A stretch of DNA of 64,000 bases from Bdellovibrionota bacterium. GTDB lineage: Bacteria; Bdellovibrionota; Bdellovibrionia; Bdellovibrionales; JAMPXM01. Each line of letters begins with the position of its first letter. Positions within the stretch are counted from its first letter, which is position 1. The notes beneath the pieces were generated by a model. The model was not told where the DNA came from. It worked only from the letters and a program-made list of their open reading frames with translations, and did no database searches. Location of the stretch: positions 47,070 to 111,069 of the forward strand of contig CAUJGS010000044.1 of assembly GCA_963170185.1 (NCBI GenBank), written 5' to 3'. Of the stretch, positions 33,723 to 41,726 are shown one piece after another. A program made the translations under genes and the position numbers.

Positions 33723-34601
33723 ATGAAGAATAAACCGGCCAGGCTCTATGGGCGCTTGAAGAAAGTCTCGGACGTCAGCTCGTCGAATCTCGAAGAGATG
33801 TTCTCTATCTTTAGCCGCTACTATCTTAATGTCACTCGAGAGGCCTTTCTTCAGGACTTTGCCGACAAGTCGCACGTCATTATTTTACGTGAACGAAGAA
33901 CTAAAACGATTCGCGGCTTCACGACTTTAAAAACTTTTGAAACTTCTGTCGAAGGTCGTGCCGTTGTCGGTCTGTTCAGTGGCGACACGGTGATCGAGCG
34001 CGAGTTTTGGGGACAATCCGCTTTGCGCTCGGCATTTTGTCGCCTCCTGATTTCAACGTGGTGGAAAAACCTCTTGGCGACGGCTGGAAGGCGGCCGTGT
34101 TACTGGTTTTTGATCTCAAAGGGCTACAAGACTTACTTGCTTCTAACTAACAATTTTCCGACTCACTGGCCACGATTTGATAGCCAGGTTCCGGAATTTG
34201 AAGGTGCAGTGATCCGAAGCTTCGCCGAATATCTCTATCCAGGCCGGCTTGAAACACGTGTGCTAGCGACAGGCGGTGAAAGTGTATCGGAGACATGGGT
34301 GGAGGCATGTGTGTTGCTATTCTCTCAAGGCGCACCATGTTTGCGTGAAGGTGTTGCGCCTATTCGTGACGATCTTCGTGCGAATCCGAATATTCGTTTT
34401 TTCGAACAGGCGAATCCGGGCTGGCGGCAAGGACATGAGCTCTGTTGCTTGGCTCCGATCGGTCCGGAGATATTTCTTCGATTTGTTAAAAAGGCGAGCT
34501 TTGCAATGGCAAAATACCTATACGGCGTCACCGCGTCCCGACTTTCTCAACCTGGCCGTCGTGAGATGAGGCCGCTTTCCGCGGAAGGAGAGTCGCGATG
34601 A
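33723..34601 (+). CDS. Acetyltransferase-like protein, first gene of the Rieske operon
   Basis: 292-aa protein that I cannot place in a named family. Its first 190 residues have the general layout of a GNAT fold: an N-terminal helix region (NLEEMFSIFSRYY), RERRTKTIRGFTTLKTF, a central strand with LFSGDTVIEREFWGQSALRSA that could hold the pantetheine loop, and FLISKGYKTYLLLTNNF. The rest is rich in aromatic and basic residues with no clear motif. Its stop overlaps the start of the Rieske gene by 4 bp, so the two are translationally coupled. A weak ribosome binding site precedes the ATG. Activity unknown; an acyltransferase is inference from the fold. Confidence 0.6.
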   Translation: MKNKPARLYGRLKKVSDVSSSNLEEMFSIFSRYYLNVTREAFLQDFADKSHVIILRERRTKTIRGFTTLKTFETSVEGRAVVGLFSGDTVIEREFWGQSALRSAFCRLLISTWWKNLLATAGRRPCYWFLISKGYKTYLLLTNNFPTHWPRFDSQVPEFEGAVIRSFAEYLYPGRLETRVLATGGESVSETWVEACVLLFSQGAPCLREGVAPIRDDLRANPNIRFFEQANPGWRQGHELCCLAPIGPEIFLRFVKKASFAMAKYLYGVTASRLSQPGRREMRPLSAEGESR

Positions 34602-35764
34602 ATCACGTTCGTCTTCGGCCAACTCGCTTCTCGGAATCAGAGATCGACTTGTGCGTAGGCGGAGTCGGTGCAGCGCAAACGGGAATGATGAGTCTTCGCG
34701 AGCACGATGGCGAGCTACGTGAGCATTGGTATATTGCGGGCCTCTCGATGGAACTCGATGCGGCCCCTCGGAAACAGATTTCGACGGTGATCTACGAGAC
34801 ACCCGTTGTGATCTACCGAGATGAAAGCGGGGAGATTCAGGCCGCAATAGACAGATGCCTACATCGAGGTGCAAAGCTTTCGGAAGGCTCATGTGAGGCT
34901 GGCCGGCTTCGATGCCCCTATCACGGATGGACTTACGGCGCAGGCGGACGGCTCTGCGAGGTGCCGTCGGAGGGCCGTAGGGAATCTAAAGTGGGCTTGG
35001 CGCTTTCAACTTTTCCTGCAGTTGAACAAGATGGAGTAATTTGGGTTTGGACGGGCTTGAAGGTTCCGACGGCGAAACCTAGTTGGCGGTTTCCGTATGC
35101 GAATGATGGCGATTGGGCCGGATATTTCATGGTGACTGACTTTCACAATGAAGTGACGCATCTGGTGGAAAACTTCATGGATGTTCCGCACACGGTATTT
35201 GTGCACGACAAGTGGTTTCGTAATCGCCGCGAAATCAAAGTACCGATCACCGTGCAGCTTAAGAGTTCTCGCGTGCTGGTTACCTACGAACAACCGAACG
35301 ACAGTATCGGGTTTTCTTCAAAGGTCTTAAATCCGTCTGGGGCCCCGATGCTTCACACCGACGAATTTATTTTCCCCAATATCACGCGAGTCGACTATCG
35401 ATTTGGCGATCGCGGCTATGTGATTAATAGTCAGTGCACGCCGATGGGGCGCTATCGCACGAGGGTGTACACTTGGATTGCCTATCGGCTGTTCTCGGGA
35501 GTTGTAGGACGTGCGGTGCATAAGCTCATCGCCCCAGCAATGGAGTTTTATACCCGCCAAGTGATTGAGCAAGACGTCGAGATTATGAAAAATCAAGGCG
35601 GCAATCTGCAAAGGTTAGATGAACGTGGATTGGGCTCAGCCTTTCGATCGACGGCGGCAGATGAGCTTCACCTTGCCATAGAACGGCTGCGAGACATGGG
35701 AAGACGTGGCGATGAAACGCTTCCGAATATTTCATGGACGAAAGAACGAGAAATATGGATTTGA
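34598..35764 (+). CDS. Rieske [2Fe-2S] non-heme iron oxygenase
   Basis: 388-aa oxygenase alpha-type subunit. Seen: an N-terminal Rieske domain (about residues 45-150) with the cluster ligands in C-L-H (CLHRGAKLSEG) and, 17 residues on, CPYHGWTY, then a catalytic domain with the mononuclear-iron region VENFMDVPHTVFVHD (N-x-D-x2-H-x4-H pattern). Family members hydroxylate or demethylate many small molecules using electrons from a reductase, which is not encoded next to it. AAGGAGAG lies before the ATG. It lies between two acetyltransferase-like genes and overlaps both. Confidence 0.9.
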   Translation: MNHVRLRPTRFSESEIDLCVGGVGAAQTGMMSLREHDGELREHWYIAGLSMELDAAPRKQISTVIYETPVVIYRDESGEIQAAIDRCLHRGAKLSEGSCEAGRLRCPYHGWTYGAGGRLCEVPSEGRRESKVGLALSTFPAVEQDGVIWVWTGLKVPTAKPSWRFPYANDGDWAGYFMVTDFHNEVTHLVENFMDVPHTVFVHDKWFRNRREIKVPITVQLKSSRVLVTYEQPNDSIGFSSKVLNPSGAPMLHTDEFIFPNITRVDYRFGDRGYVINSQCTPMGRYRTRVYTWIAYRLFSGVVGRAVHKLIAPAMEFYTRQVIEQDVEIMKNQGGNLQRLDERGLGSAFRSTAADELHLAIERLRDMGRRGDETLPNISWTKEREIWI

Positions 35765-36957
35765 GTCTCGATCTCAGGCCGCTCGCACAAAATCTGGAAC
35801 TTCAAGCTCAGTTGGAAATCGCGGCGGCGCGCGCTATTCAATCCGCAATATCAGAGTTTCGGGGAACAGAGGTCGCCAGTTCGATTGATGTGAGGCTTGC
35901 TAGCAGTTCGGACGAGGCGGCGATTCAAACACTGTTTGAAAAGTATCCAATGAGGCTACCTGGATTCGACTTGATATACGATCGATCTCCAGACTTCTTC
36001 TCTTTGCTTCGCGCCCGAGGAGAAGCAAGCGTGGCGGTTACGGGCGGGCTGAAGGGAAGCTCTGAACTCCTGGGACTCGGCGCAATTTCTATTCGTGAAG
36101 GATACATCTCAGGCTCGAAGACCCGTGTGGCCTACTTAGGGGACCTCAGAATTGTTCCCAATCGTAAAACTTTTCGGCTGTGGCGAGCCATCTACGGCCA
36201 ACTTATCGAAGGAATTTCTCGCGACCTCGGAGTCGAGACATTTTTGACAGCAATTTTGGGAGACAATTCGTTGGCTCTCAAGAGTCTTGTCGAGAGAAGA
36301 AATTCGGACTTCGTGTATGAATCGATCGGTCAAATTCGAATGATTAATATCCTGGGGCAGTGGGCGCCAATGCCGTTTAGCCCTAAGATAAATGAAGCGG
36401 GGTTGCGAGCGACATGGGGAGACGAAAGCGCGTATCTGGAACTTGCAAAATCCGAAGCGCCTCGCATTCGCCATGGTTACATTGAGCCTCTAAAATCTGG
36501 AATTCCAATAGTCGTGAAAGACTCTGAAGGCAGATCCGTCCTTGGTGTGAGGTTGATGTCTCCGGATCCCATGAAGCGAATGAGAGTTGCAAACCTCTCG
36601 ACGGCATTGAAAATGGCGATGCGATTTGCTGGTGCAGCAAAAGACGGAAGGCTTTCAACAGCCTATTTTGCGGGGCTGGTTTTCCGATCTGAAACTTCAT
36701 CCGTACGAAGGCGCCTGGCACTTATAGAAGCAATTGAATCTTGTTACCGGTCGCCCGTCCACGAACATTTGAAAACTCGAACGATGCTGGCAATTCCGGA
36801 CAGCGTGGGTTTGGGGTTTAGTGACCTACGTGGACGTTTGCACGCAACGACACGCGTTCAGCTTTTTGAAGTGCGTTCGAAAAACTTCACTCCTAGTATC
36901 GACCAGTCGGTTGTTGTGAACGTGCAGAGTCTCGGCTTCGAAATGGCTCTCGTCTAG
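35755..36957 (+). CDS. GNAT-family acetyltransferase-like protein, third gene of the Rieske operon
   Basis: About 400 aa. Residues about 45-210 match a GNAT acyltransferase: VRLASSSDEAAIQTLFEKYP, a strand with LLGLGAISIREGYI, then YLGDLRIVPNRKTFRLWRAI, the acyl-CoA pyrophosphate loop and helix, and FLTAILGDNSLALKSLVERR. The second half (about 215-400) is a separate, unrecognised domain. Two starts are possible: ATG 35755 (overlap of 10 bp with the Rieske gene) or ATG 35734 (overlap of 31 bp); the shorter one is used, with a weak AACGAGAAAT before it. Substrate unknown. Confidence 0.75.
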   Translation: MDLSLDLRPLAQNLELQAQLEIAAARAIQSAISEFRGTEVASSIDVRLASSSDEAAIQTLFEKYPMRLPGFDLIYDRSPDFFSLLRARGEASVAVTGGLKGSSELLGLGAISIREGYISGSKTRVAYLGDLRIVPNRKTFRLWRAIYGQLIEGISRDLGVETFLTAILGDNSLALKSLVERRNSDFVYESIGQIRMINILGQWAPMPFSPKINEAGLRATWGDESAYLELAKSEAPRIRHGYIEPLKSGIPIVVKDSEGRSVLGVRLMSPDPMKRMRVANLSTALKMAMRFAGAAKDGRLSTAYFAGLVFRSETSSVRRRLALIEAIESCYRSPVHEHLKTRTMLAIPDSVGLGFSDLRGRLHATTRVQLFEVRSKNFTPSIDQSVVVNVQSLGFEMALV

Positions 36958-37133
36958 CCGGTCAATCGTCTATTCCGACTGGCTGTTTGTCGAGTCGCCA
37001 TGCCCATGCGATGTCGCCGCTCCCGAAATGCGAACAAAATATTAAGGCTTAGCTCAAGTTCCGTTAGTCTCGCCCCGAAACGAGATCAGTGGGTTTTTCC
37101 GAACGCTGATTTCGGTTTCAAGAGGTGATGCGA

Positions 37134-37751
37134 ATGTTGTCGTTGGTTTCAAAGTTGCTGATGGGAATTTCACTTTTCTCGATCGGCTGCGCGACTTCGA
37201 GTTTAAGAGTAAACTCGGCTCCAGAGGGTGCAGAGGTCTCATTAATTTCGCGAGATCGAACACCGGTCAAAGTTGGAAAAACTCCGCTTGATATCGATAG
37301 CAGAAATTTTCCGGAGCTATTTCAGGACAGCATGCAAGTCGAAGTGACCAAAGAGGGATTTAGTCCGCTTTCGGTTGTCGTGCCAAAGCTGCCGGTTGGG
37401 GGAGTCGGTCGAATCAATCTGAATCTTCAAACGGCCGAGCTACCTAAGGTCTGCCAAAATCAATCCGAATCAACCAATGTTTTGGCAAAAGGAATTGCGG
37501 ACGCTGCAAGTCTTGTCAGTCGAAAGCGCTTGGATGAGGCATCTCGTCTTCTCGAGGACCTGTCGTCGAAATTCGGAACCGTCCCGGTTATTCACGACCT
37601 CTTAGGAAATGTCTATTTTCTTCAGAAGAACTTGGATCGTGCGCTGGAAAGCTACCGACGATCCAATCGATTGAATCCAAACAATATCGATACTCTTCGG
37701 ATGATTGAACGAATCGAAAAGGTTCAGGGCCGCGGAACGGCGGGGGTGTAG
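37134..37751 (+). CDS. PEGA/TPR lipoprotein at the head of the motor operon
   Basis: 205-aa lipoprotein. ATG 37134 lies 8 bp after AAGAGG and begins a signal peptide with a lipobox-like SIGC, lipid site Cys19. Residues about 20-110 form a PEGA-type beta domain (RVNSAPEGAEVSLISRD, VEVTKEGFSPLSVVVPKL); residues about 120-205 form two or three TPR-like helix pairs (LDEASRLLEDLSSKFG, LDRALESYRRSNRLNPNN). Lipoproteins of this kind often assemble with peptidoglycan-linked machines. It is followed at once by motA (stop codon to GTG, 1 bp). Exact role unknown. Confidence 0.75.
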   Translation: MLSLVSKLLMGISLFSIGCATSSLRVNSAPEGAEVSLISRDRTPVKVGKTPLDIDSRNFPELFQDSMQVEVTKEGFSPLSVVVPKLPVGGVGRINLNLQTAELPKVCQNQSESTNVLAKGIADAASLVSRKRLDEASRLLEDLSSKFGTVPVIHDLLGNVYFLQKNLDRALESYRRSNRLNPNNIDTLRMIERIEKVQGRGTAGV

Positions 37752-37752
37752 A

Positions 37753-38586
37753 GTGGGATTTCCTTTAGGCGTATTGATTGCGATTTCAGCGCTTGTCGTC
37801 GCCGTTTTGCATTTGAAGCAAGACGCCAAGACATTTTGGGATTTCGTGGGTTTTGCCACGGTATTTGGTGGAACCTTTGCCGTTGCGGTGATTACCCTTC
37901 CATGGCAGCACCGGCGAACGGTTTTGCGTTCGGTGCTTCAGCTTTTGCTGCCGATTCGTCAAGGTAGTTCACCGATCGTTTCTGATTGCTTGAATTTCTT
38001 AAGTGATCTTCGTCAAGGGGTTGCGAATGTTCAACCGCGTGGAGAAGGTTTGGCCGCCGAGGTGATGAAAGACGGAGCCGAACTCCTAAGCCTTGGTTTT
38101 AGCCGCGAGCGCATCGTGGAGGTCCTTAGCGAGAGGATTCATCAATCGTTCGAGCGACAAGAAGCTGTCGCGAACTCCGTTCGCTCGCTTGCCAAATACC
38201 CGCCAGCGTTTGGTCTTGCCGGAACCGTTCTTGGTCTTGTCACTCTGATGAAGGGGGTTTCCCAAGGGGCGGATGCAAAACAAACGGGTGCGTTGATGGC
38301 GATTGCCTTGATGGCCACATTTTACGGACTGTTGGTGGCCAACATGGTTGTGAACCCAGCCGGGGAAAATATGTTGAAGTCGGCAAAGGTAGAAAAAAAG
38401 CGTGCTGAAGTCGCCATGCACGCAGTGTTGCTTCATGTTGATCAAGTGTCGATGCTGGAAGCGCAGGAAATTCTCAACTCCTATGTCGCGCCTCACGAGC
38501 GAATCAACCTCATGAGCGGTGGAGCAGAGGCGATCGACGCAGGGTCATTAGGAAGTGGTGCGGCCGCAGGAGCAGGGGCGGCGTAA
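37753..38586 (+). CDS. MotA-type stator protein
   Basis: 277-aa MotA/TolQ/ExbB-superfamily protein of the MotA branch. Seen: an N-terminal membrane segment (FPLGVLIAISALVVAVLHL), a second one (FATVFGGTFAVAVITLPW), a large cytoplasmic loop with charged helices (SFERQEAVANSVRSLAKYPP), and the conserved AKYPPAFGLAGTVLGLV with the proline pair between the last two membrane segments. GTG 37753 follows GGGGG. With MotB it makes an ion-driven torque generator. The C-terminus is an Ala/Gly-rich tail. The next gene starts 1 bp after the stop. The name MotA is by family; this is probably not the flagellar copy. Confidence 0.87.
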   Translation: MGFPLGVLIAISALVVAVLHLKQDAKTFWDFVGFATVFGGTFAVAVITLPWQHRRTVLRSVLQLLLPIRQGSSPIVSDCLNFLSDLRQGVANVQPRGEGLAAEVMKDGAELLSLGFSRERIVEVLSERIHQSFERQEAVANSVRSLAKYPPAFGLAGTVLGLVTLMKGVSQGADAKQTGALMAIALMATFYGLLVANMVVNPAGENMLKSAKVEKKRAEVAMHAVLLHVDQVSMLEAQEILNSYVAPHERINLMSGGAEAIDAGSLGSGAAAGAGAA

Positions 38587-38587
38587 A

Positions 38588-39313
38588 GTGGGAGTTTTAA
38601 AAGAACGCCCGCGAGGCGCAGCAGGTGAACCTGAGATCGATTCAGAAGGTAGCTGGGCAATCAGCTACGGTGACATGATCACGCTGCTGCTGACATTTTT
38701 CATCTTGTTCTTTTCGACTGATAGTCAGAAGGACAGGCTTGACCAGATGGAGCGAGATCTCGCGATCAAGCTTGATTCAACTGCGAAGTTAAGTGCTCCA
38801 ACTGTTGGCAGCGTGTCGCGTGGTCCTGCTTCGGAGAGCGTGGAGGAACTGGTTGGACCCCAACAGTTTCAGGCCAAGGTATACAAGGTCGGGCAGCGGC
38901 TGATTGTTGAGTTTCCAAACACATCCTTCTTTGGATTGGGGAAAATCGAGCTCACAAAAGATGGCGAGCGCGAGCTTCGTGGATTTGTCAGTAAGTATCT
39001 TCCGTACGCAGGGAACTACGTGCTCGGAATTCGCGCCTACACAGACAATAAGAAAGTGATTCCGTATGCGAATCGTCGGTTCCGAGACAATCTCGAACTT
39101 TCGGCTCTGCGAGCAGTGGCGACGATGAGATATCTACAGCGATTCGGTATTCCGCTTAATCGCATGCGCCTTGGCGGGTACGGCGAGCTGAATCTGACCG
39201 CAGACGAATTGTCTCGAGCGGTCGCAAGTACGCCGGAGTTTCGAGAAGACGGCATCAAATTGGCTAGAAAAATTGTTTTAGTTGTCGAACCAGAAGTGAA
39301 GGATAGCTTATGA
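38588..39313 (+). CDS. MotB-type stator protein with OmpA-like peptidoglycan-binding domain
   Basis: 241-aa protein. Seen: a short cytoplasmic N-terminus, one membrane helix SYGDMITLLLTFFILFF with the essential proton- or sodium-binding Asp (D29 in GDM), then a periplasmic linker and an OmpA-like domain (about 110-241) with GIRAYTDN, LSALRAVATMRYL and LGGYGELN. The membrane helix is of the MotB type (FADLMTLLLTFF in E. coli). The gene starts at GTG 38588 and overlaps the next gene by ATGA. It supports an ion-driven motor with a peptidoglycan-anchored stator. Confidence 0.87.
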   Translation: MGVLKERPRGAAGEPEIDSEGSWAISYGDMITLLLTFFILFFSTDSQKDRLDQMERDLAIKLDSTAKLSAPTVGSVSRGPASESVEELVGPQQFQAKVYKVGQRLIVEFPNTSFFGLGKIELTKDGERELRGFVSKYLPYAGNYVLGIRAYTDNKKVIPYANRRFRDNLELSALRAVATMRYLQRFGIPLNRMRLGGYGELNLTADELSRAVASTPEFREDGIKLARKIVLVVEPEVKDSL

Positions 39314-41043
39314 AATTCGGGAAGTCTGTAAGGTCTTTCCTCTTTGTTGGGGCAATGTTCGCTGCGACTATGTTGAGTGCGCTTTCGAATGTTGCGTATG
39401 CACAAGAGGTGATGAAGCACCCTCGTGTTGTCGAGCTTGAGGACCGTCTAAACAAGGATGCGGCAGCCTATATAAAGTCGCGATTCCCGGATGTGCCATT
39501 TATGGTCGTGGTGCGTGTGGACCCGCTCCGTCGCGAGGGACGAGTCGGATCCAGCGCGCAAGAGTCGCAAGGCCTTCCGTATTTCGAGTCGTTTGAGGAT
39601 GACGAAGAAATTCGAGATGAGTGGGACAATCATCAAATTCCGCTGATGGCACTACTCAATCGCGTGCGAAAGATTTCGGTTCAAATTTCGGTTCCCTCGA
39701 AGCTTAAGACGGCCGAAGTTGATGAAATGCGCGACGGGATCTTCAGTGTTTTACATCTGACGCCCGCTCGTGACCAAATTGAAGTGAGTCGGCGTGAGTG
39801 GACTTTAGAAGAGGTCCCTTGGCTCTCGGTTTACGTCCTGTCGGGGGCCATGTTGGCGCTCTTGATTGGACTTCTTGTGATCAACAGGACGTCTGCAAAC
39901 CGAATCGCGCGTGCGTTAACAGAAATGAAAGTTCAAAATGGGGGCGGTGGGCAGTCGGCCGCATCACTTCCACCAATGCCATCTGAACGCGAGTTTGATA
40001 GTTCGCGAAAAACTGGCAGCCAAGAGGTGAAGTTCAACGATCCGATCAAGATGAAAGAGCTAGCAAGCGGAATTATCAGCTATCTCTCTAACAGTGGTGC
40101 ATTTCCCTCGCACCAAGACGTATTTGTCTTGGATAGTCTCGGGAAACGTTCTCCGAGCAAGCTCGGTGCATTGCTCATGGAGTTTTCACCTGAAGTGCAA
40201 GCGTCGTTGTTCAGCTATAGCGCCGGGCAGCACTGGATTGAGGCATTGAACGAGCCTGGCTTCCTAGACTTCGAGTGTATCGAGACGCTTCAGTCGATTT
40301 CTCAGCATGCGCGTGATATCAAATCGATTCGCGTAAAAAACAGTGTGCTTGCGGTTTGGAGATTGGGAGACGAGCGCGCAAAGTTCCTAAGAACTTTGCA
40401 GCGAGATGAAGCGTTTTATCTACTGTCAGAGATGCCGAAGTCGATTGCGGTTTCGGAAGCTAGAAAGGCTTTCCCAGGCGCGTGGGGAGCGATTTTGGAC
40501 GTCAACTTCAAAGCCAAAGAAGTTTCCGAAAAGCGCTTAGAGGAAATCCACAATTACGCAGTCATGATTGATTCTCTTCGCGATATGCAACTTGTTAAAC
40601 GGTACCGCGCAGAGAAAGAACTGCTTGAGTACGTCAAGTTTGTTGATCCTAACGAAGAACGGGAAATCTATGAGGCAGCAAGCTCAACGTCTCTCATTCA
40701 CCAGATGCGCCCTCCCTTTTATGCGGTGTTTTTGCAAAACGACGAGGTGTTAGGGAAATTGGTCCCTGCAATTGCAGTCGACACGTGGGCACTAGCGCTA
40801 TTCAATGTGCTGAAAACAGAACGGACCACCATCGACAAGCATCTTAGCGAAAAGCAGCGGTTTTTGATGATCGAACGTTTCAAACGGTTTGATCAACAAC
40901 CTCCTGGTCCAGGTGCAATTGCTCACGCTCGCGAAAGCGTAGCTGTGAAACTGAAAACTCTCATCAAAGAGCTCGAAGTTGCAAAAACAGAGGCGGGAAC
41001 CGGGGAAGATGCAGAGGGCGTATCACAAAATGAAGCAGCGTAG
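39310..41043 (+). CDS. FliF-FliG-like fusion protein (putative rotor of a non-flagellar motor)
   Basis: 577-aa protein. A signal peptide (residues 1-32, cut near AYAQE) and a periplasmic part (about 33-165) contain ISVQISVPSKL and LHLTPARDQIEVSRREW, the pattern of the last periplasmic domain of the flagellar MS-ring protein FliF. One membrane segment follows (about 170-192). The cytoplasmic part (about 230-577) resembles FliG: SPSKLGALLMEFSPEVQASL near its start, and near the end KLVPAIAVDTWALALFNVL, LSEKQRFLMIERF and GPGAIAHARESVAVKLKTLI, the C-terminal rotor domain that MotA pushes on. Similarity is weak and by eye. Coupled to motB by ATGA and overlapping the next gene by 14 bp. A rotor driven by the MotAB pair beside it is inference. 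Confidence 0.65.
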   Translation: MKFGKSVRSFLFVGAMFAATMLSALSNVAYAQEVMKHPRVVELEDRLNKDAAAYIKSRFPDVPFMVVVRVDPLRREGRVGSSAQESQGLPYFESFEDDEEIRDEWDNHQIPLMALLNRVRKISVQISVPSKLKTAEVDEMRDGIFSVLHLTPARDQIEVSRREWTLEEVPWLSVYVLSGAMLALLIGLLVINRTSANRIARALTEMKVQNGGGGQSAASLPPMPSEREFDSSRKTGSQEVKFNDPIKMKELASGIISYLSNSGAFPSHQDVFVLDSLGKRSPSKLGALLMEFSPEVQASLFSYSAGQHWIEALNEPGFLDFECIETLQSISQHARDIKSIRVKNSVLAVWRLGDERAKFLRTLQRDEAFYLLSEMPKSIAVSEARKAFPGAWGAILDVNFKAKEVSEKRLEEIHNYAVMIDSLRDMQLVKRYRAEKELLEYVKFVDPNEEREIYEAASSTSLIHQMRPPFYAVFLQNDEVLGKLVPAIAVDTWALALFNVLKTERTTIDKHLSEKQRFLMIERFKRFDQQPPGPGAIAHARESVAVKLKTLIKELEVAKTEAGTGEDAEGVSQNEAA

Positions 41044-41614
41044 TTTTTCATTGCTCGGCCTCTCGAAGTGCCTAATCGCAACGGTGGTCATCAGCCTTTT
41101 GGCATCGACGGCCGATGCGGGAAAGGTTGTGTTGTCAGCTGGCGCTTTCAGCTTCAGTGCGGAAAATCAGTCCAACAGAGTCTCTGCCGCAATTTCTGGT
41201 CTTGGCTCGTATCAGATGGCCTACCGGCATGCGATGTCCGACCGAGTTGAACTAGATTTCGGATTTTCACTTGTTGCGACAGAAACTTTTGGTGGCGACC
41301 TGGCTTTTGGAATCGATATCGGCGCGAACTATTACGTGATGACCAACTCGCAGCCGATTGGTGTTGAAAGTGGGCTTGGTAATGTCGTCTTAAGCGATCG
41401 ATGGCGACCTTTTATCGGGGCAAGTTTCAACCAACGAAACTTTCAATCGACGAGTTCGCAGTACGCAGGATTCGGAATAAAAGGCGGTTCGGAGTATCAG
41501 TTGACGGAGGAAATTTGTCTTCAAGGCTCTGTCAGGTACCTGCTGCTTGGAGGGCCCAACCAAGCGTCAGCGACTCACCTTGATATGATGGGTGGTTTGG
41601 TTTTCCAATTTTGA
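41030..41614 (+). CDS. Small outer-membrane beta-barrel-like protein of the motor operon
   Basis: 194-aa protein with a signal peptide (hydrophobic about 8-24, cut near ADA before GKVVL). The mature part is a series of amphipathic strands with many aromatic ends (YQMAYRHAM, ELDFGFSLVA, YYVMTN, AGFGIKGGSEYQLTEE) and ends in MMGGLVFQF with a terminal Phe, the outer-membrane barrel signature. It resembles eight-stranded OmpA/OmpW-like barrels in size. ATG 41030 overlaps the FliF-FliG-like gene by 14 bp. As the last gene of the operon it may give the machine an outer-membrane part; that is inference. Confidence 0.7.
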   Translation: MKQRSFSLLGLSKCLIATVVISLLASTADAGKVVLSAGAFSFSAENQSNRVSAAISGLGSYQMAYRHAMSDRVELDFGFSLVATETFGGDLAFGIDIGANYYVMTNSQPIGVESGLGNVVLSDRWRPFIGASFNQRNFQSTSSQYAGFGIKGGSEYQLTEEICLQGSVRYLLLGGPNQASATHLDMMGGLVFQF

Positions 41615-41726
41615 GACGAATCTTCGAAAGAAGGTGGGACTCGATGGCCTACCGTATTGAATAGGGCAGAAGTTTGTTAGCATTTTATTAGGCCAATGTT
41701 GAGAGAATGTAGAGAGGTAGTTTGAG

